From NCBI GenBank assembly GCA_035461175.1, contig DATHVR010000197.1:1-40809 (forward strand): a stretch of DNA of 40,809 nt. The letters run 5' to 3'. The notes under the pieces are model-generated. The model was given only the letters and a program-made list of their open reading frames with translations, did no database searches and had not been told where the DNA came from. The first letter of the stretch is position 1, and each line of letters begins with the position of its first letter. This DNA comes from DATHVR01 sp035461175. Lineage in GTDB: Bacteria; Actinomycetota; Acidimicrobiia; Spongiisociales; ZC4RG35. Of the stretch, positions 23,753 to 31,207 are shown one piece after another. The position numbers and the translations under genes were made by a program.

Positions 23753-24642
23753 ACTCCCGCCATATCGTCGCCCGTGCCGAAGATGCCAGCTACCAGGTCC
23801 CTCCGGTCTACGCGGAGCACAGCGCCGGTTTCGATCGCTGGTCGATCGCCGATGACACGACTCCCGCCGCCGTTCATACCGGCTTCGGCGTCTGCCGCCT
23901 GGCCGCGGACGGCTCGGTCGGCGCTCATGTCCACTCCTTCGAGGAGTCCTTCTACGTTCTCGAGGGAGAGGTGATGTGCGAGACCCCGGGCGGAGCGGTC
24001 CGACTGCGCCCCGGCGACTACGGCCTCCTACCGGTGGGGGTCCCCCACGGCTGGCGCAACCCCGGATCCGGAGAGGTGCGGTGGGCCGAGATGCTCGCCC
24101 CCCAGCCCCGCTCGATCCACGGCGGCGACACCTTCTTCGTCGACGAGTTCCCGACCTCTGAGCCGGTGGCGGTCGATGTCCGCGATCCCCGCACCCGCGA
24201 CTTCGGACACATCGATCCCGAGAACATGGAGGTCGACCAGCAGACCCAGGACCGCCTGGCGGTCTCGGCCAGCATGCGCACCGCCCTGCTCGTCTACTCG
24301 GGGATCACGGTGAAGATGATGGTCGACACCGACCTCGGCGCCCAGCTGTCGACGATGTTCATGGTCCAGTACGAGCCCGACGGCTTGGCCGGTGCCCACG
24401 ACCACCCGCTCGAGGAGACCTACCTGATCCTCGAGGGCGGCGTCGACGCCCGCTTCGACGACAGGGAGTATCGACTCGAGACCGGCGACGTCGCCTTCGC
24501 CGGGGTGGGCTGTGTCCACGAGTTCGCCAACCCCGGCGACCAGAGGGTGCGTTGGCTGGAGACCCAGGCCCCGGGTCCCCCGTCGCGGCACTCCTACCGC
24601 TTCGCCCGGGACTGGAAGTACCTCGAGGAACGGCTGGGCTGA
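23749..24642 (+). CDS. Double-cupin metalloprotein
   Basis: This 297-residue bicupin has two complete cupin motifs. The first reads GAHVHSFEESFYVLEGEV with GDYGLLPVGVPHGWRN, and the second GAHDHPLEETYLILEGGV with GDVAFAGVGCVHEFAN. Each gives the His-His-Glu-His metal set. Bicupins include ureidoglycine aminohydrolase-like enzymes, dioxygenases and isomerases; sequence alone does not choose among them. The GTG start at 23749 overlaps the preceding stop and has AAGGAG 6 nt upstream. A longer frame from 23599 only overlaps the Dabb gene in another phase. It ends 10 bp from the convergent SDR gene. Confidence 0.85.
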   Translation: MNSRHIVARAEDASYQVPPVYAEHSAGFDRWSIADDTTPAAVHTGFGVCRLAADGSVGAHVHSFEESFYVLEGEVMCETPGGAVRLRPGDYGLLPVGVPHGWRNPGSGEVRWAEMLAPQPRSIHGGDTFFVDEFPTSEPVAVDVRDPRTRDFGHIDPENMEVDQQTQDRLAVSASMRTALLVYSGITVKMMVDTDLGAQLSTMFMVQYEPDGLAGAHDHPLEETYLILEGGVDARFDDREYRLETGDVAFAGVGCVHEFANPGDQRVRWLETQAPGPPSRHSYRFARDWKYLEERLG

Positions 24643-24651
24643 ACCGCTCGC

Positions 24652-25350
24652 TCAGCCCAGCAGGGTCCCGCCGTCAACGCGGAGATTGACGGCGTTGACG
24701 GCCGGGTTCTCGAGCAGGAACGCCACGGCGTGGACGATGTCGGCCGTCGAGACCACCCGCCCGGTCGGGGTTCGGCTGCGGATGCCTTCCACGACCTCGG
24801 GGGGCTTGGCCGCCCAATAGGGAGAGTCGCCGACGACGGCGGGATGGATGACGTTGAATCGCATCGGGGCCAGTTCCACCACCAGGGTGTGCACCAGGGT
24901 CGAGATGCCGCCGTTGACGGTGGTGACCATGGTGGACCCCGGGTAGGGCCGGTCCTTGGCGAGGCCTCCGAACAAGACGGCGGCGGCATCGTCGGTGAAC
25001 TTGGGGAGCAGGGCGTGGATCACCTCGGTGTATCCCACCAGCTTGAGGGTGGTGAGCCGGGTGGCGCCCTCGACGTCGAAGGTCCGGACCGTGTTCTCGT
25101 CGCGCTCGATGGCCGACAGCACCAGATACTGCACCGGCCCGAGCCCGTCCAGGGCGGGGGCGATGCCATGGGGCTCGGAGAGATCCATCACCACACCCGT
25201 GGTGTCCCCGCCGATCTCGCTCACGACCGCCTCCGCTCGGCCCGGGTCCCGGCTGGTGATCACCACTTCCCGTCCCTGGTCGGCATAGTGCCGGGCGATC
25301 TCTTTGCCCAGGCCGGCCGAACCGCCGACCACCACCACGGATCCGCTCAT
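24652..25350 (-). CDS. SDR-fold protein lacking the catalytic Tyr-x3-Lys
   Basis: The 232-residue protein has a Rossmann dinucleotide-binding start VVVVGGSAGLGKEIA and the overall short-chain dehydrogenase layout, ending VNAVNLRVDGGTLLG. At the active site, where YxxxK is expected after PGS, the sequence reads STMVTTVNGG, so Tyr is Val142 and Lys is Asn146. NNAG is also replaced (VLSAIER). Normal SDR redox catalysis is therefore unlikely; it may be a regulatory, binding or non-redox relative. The ATG at 25350 has an AGGAGG ribosome site. It is a single-gene unit with its own LacI-type operator 45 bp upstream. Confidence 0.8.
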   Translation of the reverse strand: MSGSVVVVGGSAGLGKEIARHYADQGREVVITSRDPGRAEAVVSEIGGDTTGVVMDLSEPHGIAPALDGLGPVQYLVLSAIERDENTVRTFDVEGATRLTTLKLVGYTEVIHALLPKFTDDAAAVLFGGLAKDRPYPGSTMVTTVNGGISTLVHTLVVELAPMRFNVIHPAVVGDSPYWAAKPPEVVEGIRSRTPTGRVVSTADIVHAVAFLLENPAVNAVNLRVDGGTLLG

Positions 25351-25394
25351 TTCGCTTCCTCCTCGCGCTCGGTTGCTGCCCCGACCGGGGCTTC

Positions 25395-25408
25395 TTCAAT
25401 CGTTTGCA
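25395..25408. promoter_or_regulatory. LacI-type operator upstream of the atypical SDR gene
   Basis: TTCAATCGTTTGCA matches CAAnCGnTTGC. It lies between the lacI-1 stop (25422) and the SDR start (25350), so the SDR is not simply read through from lacI-1 but has its own controlled promoter. Confidence 0.7.
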
Positions 25409-25421
25409 GTCGACGACGAGG

Positions 25422-26426
25422 TTACTCGACGAGCCTGGTCGACGCCCGCACCACCAGGGAGGGCGAGAGCACCACCTGGCGGGGGTGCTCACCCGCCAGC
25501 AGTTCGACCACCAACCGGCCCGCCTCCCGTCCAATGGCGTCGCTCGGATAGCGGACGGTGGTGAGGGGCGGAGCGACCAGGTCCATCATCGGGAGGTCGT
25601 TGTAGCCGATGAGCGAGACGTCGGCGGGCACCTCGAGCCCAACCGCGCGGAGGACGGCCAGGGCCCCCATGGCCATGAGGTCGTTGTGAGCGAATAATGC
25701 GCTGGGGACCGTGCCGTCTCCCTCCAGCAGCCGGCGGGCCAGGCGCTCACCCTCCTCGAACACCGGTCGGGAGGCGTGGCCCGCCACCTCCACCTCGGTC
25801 ATCCCCAGCCGAGCGCAGGCAGCGCTGAAGGCGGTGGCGCGCTGTTCGAAATTGGCTACATCGAGGGGGCCGCGGAGCTGAGCGACCCGGCGATGGCCGA
25901 GGTCGGCCAGGTGGGTGGCGGCCAGCCGTGCGCCGGCGGCATCGTCGTGGATCACCTGGGGCAGGGAAGAGCGGGGAAGGGGCCGGGCGGCGACCACGAC
26001 CGGGACCGCCTTGGCCGCCTCCTCCAGCATCTGCTGGTCGCCCACCCGCGCCGCCGCCGCCACCAGGCCGTCGACGCGCCGGCCCAACATGTGATCGACG
26101 ATGCGGGCGAATCGGTTGTGGTCGTCCTGGGTCTCGGCGATGACCGGCATCATGTCGGAGGTCTCGAGGGCGGCGGTGATCTGATGGATGATGGGAGTCA
26201 CGAAGGGGTTCCCGAGGTCGGCGGCGATGACCCCGATGGTGGCGGTCCGGCCGCTCTGCAGCCCCCGGGCGACCATGTGCGGCCGATACCCGAGCCGGTG
26301 GGCCGCCTCGATCACGGCCAGCCGGGTCTCTTCGCGCACCATTTCCGCCCTGGTGGGATTGAGGGCGCGGGAGACGGTGGAGGGATGGACCCCGACCTCG
26401 CGCGCGATGTCATCCAGAGTGGGCAT
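25422..26426 (-). CDS. LacI-family transcriptional regulator 1
   Basis: The 334-residue regulator has a LacI DNA-binding head (residues 1-55: LDDIAREVGVHPSTVSRALN, a helix-turn-helix, then the hinge helix RLGYRPHMVARGLQSGRT). A periplasmic-binding-like effector domain follows (TIGVIAADLGNPFVTPIIHQ to ASTRLVE). It is expected to bind palindromes with a central CG as a dimer and to respond to a pathway metabolite. The ATG at 26426 is 7 nt after GAGGG; starts further upstream (26432, 26576) are less likely. It is divergent from the AhpD-like gene, across a weak copy of the operator. It is the best candidate for the regulator of the GCAATCGATTGC sites. Confidence 0.9.
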   Translation of the reverse strand: MPTLDDIAREVGVHPSTVSRALNPTRAEMVREETRLAVIEAAHRLGYRPHMVARGLQSGRTATIGVIAADLGNPFVTPIIHQITAALETSDMMPVIAETQDDHNRFARIVDHMLGRRVDGLVAAAARVGDQQMLEEAAKAVPVVVAARPLPRSSLPQVIHDDAAGARLAATHLADLGHRRVAQLRGPLDVANFEQRATAFSAACARLGMTEVEVAGHASRPVFEEGERLARRLLEGDGTVPSALFAHNDLMAMGALAVLRAVGLEVPADVSLIGYNDLPMMDLVAPPLTTVRYPSDAIGREAGRLVVELLAGEHPRQVVLSPSLVVRASTRLVE

Positions 26427-26517
26427 CGCCATACCCTCACCGTCCTTTCGACATCGCCTCTTCGCCCCTGCATTCTTCCACACCGACAGAGCCGGAGACG
26501 GCAAACGGACCACTCGC

Positions 26518-26531
26518 TGCAAAGGCTTGCG
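26518..26531. promoter_or_regulatory. Weak LacI-type operator between lacI-1 and the AhpD-like gene
   Basis: TGCAAAGGCTTGCG keeps both outer half-sites GCAA and TTGC at the right spacing but lacks the central CG. A TACACT -10-like box for the plus-strand gene follows at 26534-26539. It is possibly an autoregulation site. Confidence 0.45.
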
Positions 26532-26565
26532 CATACACTCGGGGGAGCCCCCTATCGGACGGACC

Positions 26566-27126
26566 ATGCCCCGCATTCCCTATCCCGACCTCGACTCGAT
26601 CACAGACCCGGAAGTCCATGCCATCCTCGAACGGGCTCGCCGTGTGGGGACGCCCCGCCCCGAGAGCCAGGCGATCCGGGCGCACCTCCCCGCAGTTCTC
26701 AAGACGTTCACCGCTGCCTGGATGGAGACCTTCGTCGACGGCATCGTCGAGCACCAACTCAAGGAGCTATGTCGGGTGTACGTCACCAAGACAGTCGCGT
26801 GCGGGTACTGCGCCGCCCAGCGCTCCACCGACGCCGGGGTCGACGAAGACCATTACGAGGACCTGCTGTCCTACGCGACTTCGGACCGCTACACCGACAG
26901 GGAGAAGGCGGCCCTCGCTTATACCGATGCCATCGTCTGGGACGCCGGCCTCGCCACCGACGAGATGTGGGAGCGGTTACACCGTGCCTTCACCCCCGAG
27001 GAACTGGTCGAACTGGGCTTCTTCATAGCCCTCACCAGCGGCCAGCAGCGTTGGATCAAGACGCTCGAGCTCGGCCACCGCCAGGTGCTCGCCGACACCG
27101 AGGCCGGCCTGATCGGGACGGACTGA
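26566..27126 (+). CDS. AhpD-like / carboxymuconolactone decarboxylase-family protein
   Basis: The 186-residue all-helical protein has the AhpD-type redox motif CGYC (Cys79 and Cys82) in VTKTVACGYCAAQRS, then an acidic helical half ending with ELGHRQVLADTEAG. Family members act as alkylhydroperoxidase partners or lactone decarboxylases; the CxxC favours a thiol-redox role. The start is the ATG at 26566; the long in-frame extension upstream is the antisense of lacI-1. It is divergent from lacI-1 with a weak operator and a TACACT box between them, and convergent with the aldehyde dehydrogenase. Confidence 0.82.
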   Translation: MPRIPYPDLDSITDPEVHAILERARRVGTPRPESQAIRAHLPAVLKTFTAAWMETFVDGIVEHQLKELCRVYVTKTVACGYCAAQRSTDAGVDEDHYEDLLSYATSDRYTDREKAALAYTDAIVWDAGLATDEMWERLHRAFTPEELVELGFFIALTSGQQRWIKTLELGHRQVLADTEAGLIGTD

Positions 27127-27148
27127 GGGTTCTGTGGGTCGGGACGGG

Positions 27149-28609
27149 TTACCAGGAGGCGGCGATGTACTTGATCTCGAGGAACTCGCCCATGCCCTCG
27201 TGCCCGCCCTCGCGGCCGAGGCCGCTCTGCTTAACGCCGCCGAAGGGAGCGGCCGGATCGGAGATGAGGCCGCGGTTGATGCCCACCATCCCCGCCTCGA
27301 TCGCCTCGGCCACCCGCATGCCCCGGCTCAGATCGGCAGTGTAGAGGTAGGAGGCGAGGCCGTGGATGGTGTCGTTGGCGAGGGCCAGTGCCTCTTCCTC
27401 GCTCTCGAAGGCGACGACCGGAGCCACCGGACCGAAGATCTCGCGGTCGAGCACCGGAGCGTCGGCGGGCACCCCGCCGATGACGGTGGGCTCGAAGAAG
27501 AATCCCGGTCTTTCGGGGACGTGCCCTCCGGCCAGAACCCGGGAACCGGAGACGGCGGCCAATTCGACCGACTCGGTCATGTCCTCTTGGGCTCCTTGGT
27601 TGATCAGCGGCCCCAGGTCGACCCCGTCCTCCATGCCCGGCCCCACCCGGACCGAGGCCATCGCCCGGGCGAATTGGACGGAGAACTCGTCGGCCACGGC
27701 GGCATGGACGAGGAATCGGTTGGCGGCGATGCACGACTGTCCCCCGTTGCGCATTTTGGCCACCATCGCTCCCTCCACCGCCGCTTCGATGTCAGCGTCC
27801 TCGAACACCAGGAAGGGGGCGTTGCCGCCCAGCTCCATCGATGTCGAGATGATCCGCTCCGACGCCTGGCCCAGGAGGGTCCGCCCCACCTCGGTCGAGC
27901 CCGTGAACGAGAGCTTGCGCACCCGCGGATCGCCCAGCATCACCGGCACCACCTCCGAGGAACGGCGCGAGGGGACGACGTTGACGACTCCGGGTGGTAC
28001 CCCCGCCTCTTCCATCAGCGCCGCGATCGCCAGCGCCGTCAGGGGAGTGTCGGAGGCCGGCTTGAGAATCACCGTGCAACCGGCCGCCAGGGCGGGGCCG
28101 ATCTTGCGGGTCGCCATTGCGGCGGGAAAGTTCCAGGGGGTGATGAGAACCGAGATGCCGATCGGTTGGCCGATGGCAATGATGCGCTTGTCACCCGCCG
28201 GAGCCAGCGTGATCGACCCGTCGTTGCGCACCGCCTCCTCCGAGAACCATCGGTAGAACTCGGCCGCATAAGCGATCTCGCCTTTCGACTCGGCGAAGGT
28301 CTTGCCCATCTCCAGCACGATCAGTGAGGCCAGCTCTTCGGACCGCTCGGTCATCAGTTCGAAGGAGCGCCGCAGCAACTCGCCTCGCTGGCGGGGCGGG
28401 GTAGCCGCCCACTCCGCCGCCGCCGCCTCGGCGGCGTCCACCGCCGCCGTGGCATCCGCCGCCGAGCCGCTCGGCACGGTGGCCACCACCTCTCCGGTGG
28501 CCGGGTCGTAGACCTCGATCTCGGCCCCGTCGGAGGCCTCGCGCCACTCTCCTCCGATCAGGAGACGATCGTGGCCCGCCTTCTTCAACTGCTCCAGCGT
28601 CTCGCTCAT
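27149..28609 (-). CDS. Succinate-semialdehyde-type NAD(P)-dependent aldehyde dehydrogenase
   Basis: The 486-residue ALDH oxidises a semialdehyde to the acid. The catalytic Cys293 (NGGQSCIAANR), general-base Glu259 (MELGGNAP) and oxyanion Asn160 (TPWNFP) are all present, and the C-terminus has PFGGVKQSGLGREGGHEG. The overall pattern is closest to GabD-like succinate- or glutarate-semialdehyde dehydrogenases; the substrate specificity is inferred. The ATG at 28609 comes 2 nt after the stop of the beta-hydroxyacid dehydrogenase gene upstream, so the two form an operon that could convert a hydroxyacid to a semialdehyde and then to a diacid. Confidence 0.88.
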   Translation of the reverse strand: MSETLEQLKKAGHDRLLIGGEWREASDGAEIEVYDPATGEVVATVPSGSAADATAAVDAAEAAAAEWAATPPRQRGELLRRSFELMTERSEELASLIVLEMGKTFAESKGEIAYAAEFYRWFSEEAVRNDGSITLAPAGDKRIIAIGQPIGISVLITPWNFPAAMATRKIGPALAAGCTVILKPASDTPLTALAIAALMEEAGVPPGVVNVVPSRRSSEVVPVMLGDPRVRKLSFTGSTEVGRTLLGQASERIISTSMELGGNAPFLVFEDADIEAAVEGAMVAKMRNGGQSCIAANRFLVHAAVADEFSVQFARAMASVRVGPGMEDGVDLGPLINQGAQEDMTESVELAAVSGSRVLAGGHVPERPGFFFEPTVIGGVPADAPVLDREIFGPVAPVVAFESEEEALALANDTIHGLASYLYTADLSRGMRVAEAIEAGMVGINRGLISDPAAPFGGVKQSGLGREGGHEGMGEFLEIKYIAASW

Positions 28610-28611
28610 GG

Positions 28612-29547
28612 TCAACTCAATCCGTCGCCGACTTCCTTGTCCTCGGACTCGATACTACGGCCCGCGCCCGCGGCCAGTTTCGTGAGGAGGGCCGCGAAAT
28701 CCTGGTCGCCGTACCCGAGCCCGATCCCGTCCACGACGATCTGGTGAACCAGGGCGGCGGCGGGGAGGGGAACGTCCAGCTCGCGCCCGCTGGCCAGCCC
28801 CAGTTCGAAGTCCTTCCGAAGCAGATGCCAGGTAAAGGTGGGGGTGTAGTCGAGGTTGACGAAAGCGGGGGTCTTGTAACGGGTGAAGGTGGAGCCCATC
28901 ACGGAGTCGTTCAGGAAATCGAGGAAGTCGGCGCGGGCCACCCCGGCCGCCTCGGCCAGGACGGTGATCTCGGCCATCGACTGGGTGACCACACCCAGCA
29001 TCAGGTTGTGACAGATCTTGACGAGACGCGCCTCGTCACCGCCGCCCACGTAGGTCACCTTGCGCCCGAAGCACTCCAGGTAGGGAAGGGCGGTGTCGTA
29101 GGCGGGGCGGGGTCCCGAGACCACCGCGGTCAGCTTGCCCGCCTTGACCACCTTGGGGTTTCCCGACACCGGCGCCGCCAGCACGTCGGTGCCGAACTCG
29201 GCCGCCCGCGCCGTCAACTCCTGGGAGGTGGTGGGGTCGATGGTGGTGGAATCGATGATCATCTGGGGTCGGGCGTCATCGCGGGAGAGAACCCCCTCCG
29301 GGCCCAGGGTCACCTCGAGCACGTCTTCGGGGCCGGCCACCATCGTGAAGATGATGTCGCGCTCCGCCAGCTCGGCGGGGGTATCGACGATGGTGGCACC
29401 CTGGTCGGCCAGCGGCTCCGCCTTGGATCGGGTCCGGTTGTAGGCCCACAGGTCGACCCCGGCATCGAGGAGACGACTGGCCAGGGCGAAGCCCATCCGC
29501 CCCGTCCCGATCCATCCCACCTTGTGGGGGTAGCTCCGGTCTGTCAT
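28612..29547 (-). CDS. Beta-hydroxyacid dehydrogenase, 3-hydroxyisobutyrate/gamma-hydroxybutyrate type (second paralogue)
   Basis: The 311-residue enzyme has the Rossmann motif WIGTGRMGFALASRL (about 12-26), the substrate segment AAPVSGNPKVVKAGKL (the usual Asp is Ala), and catalytic Lys177 in ARLVKICHN. It differs clearly from the paralogue at 15287. The ATG at 29547 follows AAGGAGGAGA; the 35 extra in-frame codons upstream lie in the promoter region. It is the first gene of an operon with the aldehyde dehydrogenase. The operator at 29648-29661 overlaps a TACAAA -10-like sequence on its strand. Confidence 0.87.
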   Translation of the reverse strand: MTDRSYPHKVGWIGTGRMGFALASRLLDAGVDLWAYNRTRSKAEPLADQGATIVDTPAELAERDIIFTMVAGPEDVLEVTLGPEGVLSRDDARPQMIIDSTTIDPTTSQELTARAAEFGTDVLAAPVSGNPKVVKAGKLTAVVSGPRPAYDTALPYLECFGRKVTYVGGGDEARLVKICHNLMLGVVTQSMAEITVLAEAAGVARADFLDFLNDSVMGSTFTRYKTPAFVNLDYTPTFTWHLLRKDFELGLASGRELDVPLPAAALVHQIVVDGIGLGYGDQDFAALLTKLAAGAGRSIESEDKEVGDGLS

Positions 29548-29647
29548 GTCTCCTCCTTGTGTCTCCGCCGGCCTCGACCCGAGGTGGTAGCCGTCGACCA
29601 CCCTCTCTCTCCCGCCTACCCGTCGGGCCCCTGCCCCATTGGCTGGT

Positions 29648-29661
29648 CGCAATCGTTTGTA
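29648..29661. promoter_or_regulatory. LacI-type operator overlapping the minus-strand -10 box
   Basis: CGCAATCGTTTGTA reads on the minus strand as TACAAACGATTGCG. It thus combines a TACAAA -10-like box with the operator core. It would serve the beta-hydroxyacid/aldehyde dehydrogenase operon, 101 bp downstream. Confidence 0.7.
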
Positions 29662-29726
29662 GGGGCGGTATTGTTCGTCCCCGGCGTATCGCTGTCAAAC
29701 GCGACCCCGGGTCGGAGCCTCCGTCC

Positions 29727-29740
29727 TACAATCGTTTGCC
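29727..29740. promoter_or_regulatory. LacI-type operator overlapping the plus-strand -10 box
   Basis: TACAATCGTTTGCC begins with TACAAT, a near-consensus -10 box (29727-29732), followed by the operator core. Transcription would start about 29739 and lead into the RidA gene at 29766. It mirrors the site at 29648, which does the same in the opposite direction. Confidence 0.72.
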
Positions 29741-29765
29741 GACCCGATCCCCTCCCGGAGGCCAA

Positions 29766-30197
29766 ATGTCCCCACTCCTCCAACCCGTCCACCTTGTCGG
29801 CCGCGGCGATTACGACATGCCCTACACCCCGGCGGTGAAGATCGTCGCCGGGCGCCCCGTCTACCTGGCCGGGGTGACGGCCGCCCCCGTCTACCACAGC
29901 CATCCCCACGTCGCCGCCGAGTTCGACGCCATCCCCACCGATCCGGGCGAACAAGCCGAGGTGGCGATGGACAACCTGGAGGCGGTACTGGCGGCAGCCG
30001 GCTCGGACCTGGCCCATCTGGTCGAGGTGACGCGCTTCATCGTGGACATCGACCGCAATCAAGACGCCGTCAACCGGGTGATGGGCCGGCGGCTCGGCGC
30101 CCACCGGCCCGCCACCACCACCGTCGAGGTAAGCCGCCTCGCCACGGACGGGCGTCTCGTGCTCGAACTCCGGGCCGTGGCCGTCGCCCCCGAATGA
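29766..30197 (+). CDS. RidA family enamine/imine deaminase
   Basis: The 143-residue protein resembles the YjgF/YER057c/UK114 (RidA) family. It includes AVKIVAGRPVYLAGVTA near the start, the VAMDNLEAVLAAAGSDLAHLVEVTRFIVDID segment, and the key Arg in HRPATTTVEVSRLA. RidA proteins hydrolyse reactive enamines or imines released by PLP enzymes or amino-acid oxidation, giving 2-oxoacids and ammonia. This hints that a nitrogen compound is handled in the pathway. The ATG at 29766 has GGAGG 6 nt upstream. It is followed after 16 bp by the exporter gene, and it is divergent from the dehydrogenase operon. Confidence 0.83.
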   Translation: MSPLLQPVHLVGRGDYDMPYTPAVKIVAGRPVYLAGVTAAPVYHSHPHVAAEFDAIPTDPGEQAEVAMDNLEAVLAAAGSDLAHLVEVTRFIVDIDRNQDAVNRVMGRRLGAHRPATTTVEVSRLATDGRLVLELRAVAVAPE

Positions 30198-30213
30198 TCA
30201 CCGCCCCGACGCC

Positions 30214-31095
30214 ATGAGCGGGGTGGCCTATGCCGTCGCCGCCGGAATCGGCTTCGGGATCTTCCAGGCGGTGAATCGGAGGGCGAACCAGGAGATGGAC
30301 GCCTATCGGGCCACCTTCCTGCTGCTGGTGGTGGGAACCCTGTCCCTGTCCGTGTGGACGGGCGCCACCCAGGATCTCAGCCTCCTCGCCGATGCCCCCA
30401 TCATCTCGGTGGCCCATTTCGCCGCCGCCGGGATCGTCCACTTCTTCCTCGGCTGGACGTTCCTGGCCCTCAGCCAGCAGCGGATCGGAGCCGCCTCCAC
30501 GGGGGCCGTGCTCGCCTCCACTCCCCTGGTCGGCTCGGTGCTGGCTGCTCTCGTCCTGGGCGAGGCGCTCACCCCGGTGGCGGTGCTCGGAGTCCTGTTG
30601 GTGGTCGTGGGGGTGGTGCTGCTCTCGCTGCGCCAGAACCCGGGCGCCCTGAGCCGGGCCGTCCCGTGGTTCGCCCTCGCCGCCGCCCTCTCCTGGGGCT
30701 CGAGTCCCCTCTTCATCCGCTGGGGACTGGAAGGGCTCGATTCGCCTCTCATCGGTGTCACGATCGGGCTGATGGCCGCCACTCTCGCCTACGCCCTGGC
30801 GCTGGCGGGATGGCGCGGTCGGCGGAGCTCGATGGCTCCCTCGAGATCCGGATACGCATGGGTGACCGTGGCGGGCGTGGTGGTGGCGATCTGCATCACC
30901 TTCCAGTGGATCGCCTTCGATCTGATCCCCATCGCGGTCGCCATCACCCTGATGCAGTTCTCGGCCCCGACCGTGATCACCGTGGCCCCGTTCCTCGTCG
31001 GGACCGAGGCCGAGCGGCCCACGCCGGCCCTGATCCTCGGGGCGGCGTCGATTCTGGCCGGATCGATCCTGGTCGTCCTGGCGGGAACGGCCTGA
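30214..31095 (+). CDS. EamA/DMT-family transporter
   Basis: The 293-residue integral membrane protein has ten hydrophobic segments arranged as two five-helix repeats, typical of drug/metabolite transporters. The first repeat ends with STGAVLASTPLVGSVLAALVLGEALTPVAVLGVLLVVVG, the usual EamA end. The second ends near FSAPTVITVAPFLVG. Such proteins usually export amino acids or small metabolites. It lies 16 bp after RidA on the same strand, so it shares the LacI-type operator at 29727. Direction and substrate are not known. Confidence 0.85.
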   Translation: MSGVAYAVAAGIGFGIFQAVNRRANQEMDAYRATFLLLVVGTLSLSVWTGATQDLSLLADAPIISVAHFAAAGIVHFFLGWTFLALSQQRIGAASTGAVLASTPLVGSVLAALVLGEALTPVAVLGVLLVVVGVVLLSLRQNPGALSRAVPWFALAAALSWGSSPLFIRWGLEGLDSPLIGVTIGLMAATLAYALALAGWRGRRSSMAPSRSGYAWVTVAGVVVAICITFQWIAFDLIPIAVAITLMQFSAPTVITVAPFLVGTEAERPTPALILGAASILAGSILVVLAGTA

Positions 31096-31096
31096 G

Positions 31097-31190
31097 CATG
31101 GGCGGCGGGGGAATCAGCACGGTGGCGGCGGGGGAGGTCGTACAGCACGGTGGCGGCGGGGGATCAGCATGGTGGCGGCGGGGGAATCGG
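31097..31190. repeat. G-rich imperfect tandem repeat before lacI-2
   Basis: GGTGGCGGCGGGGGA occurs exactly at 31121-31135, 31149-31163 and 31171-31185, with a shortened copy at 31100-31112. Each full copy is preceded by CAGCAC or CAGCAT. Intervals of 28 and 22 bp show it is not a simple satellite. The G-runs on the plus strand could form a quadruplex in DNA or RNA. It occupies the gap between the exporter gene and the lacI-2 promoter. Confidence 0.75.
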
Positions 31191-31192
31191 TC

Positions 31193-31198
31193 TAACTT
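31193..31198 (+). promoter_or_regulatory. -10 box of lacI-2
   Basis: TAACTT fits TANNNT and ends 9 nt before the GTG start at 31208. No ribosome site lies between them, so the lacI-2 mRNA is probably leaderless or nearly so. Confidence 0.4.
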
Positions 31199-31207
31199 GA
31201 AGGCCCT

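Noticed and set aside
23749..24642. Ectoine synthase (EctC) as the cupin
   Set aside because: EctC is a single-cupin protein of about 130 residues; this is a 297-residue double cupin, and no ectA or ectB is present.
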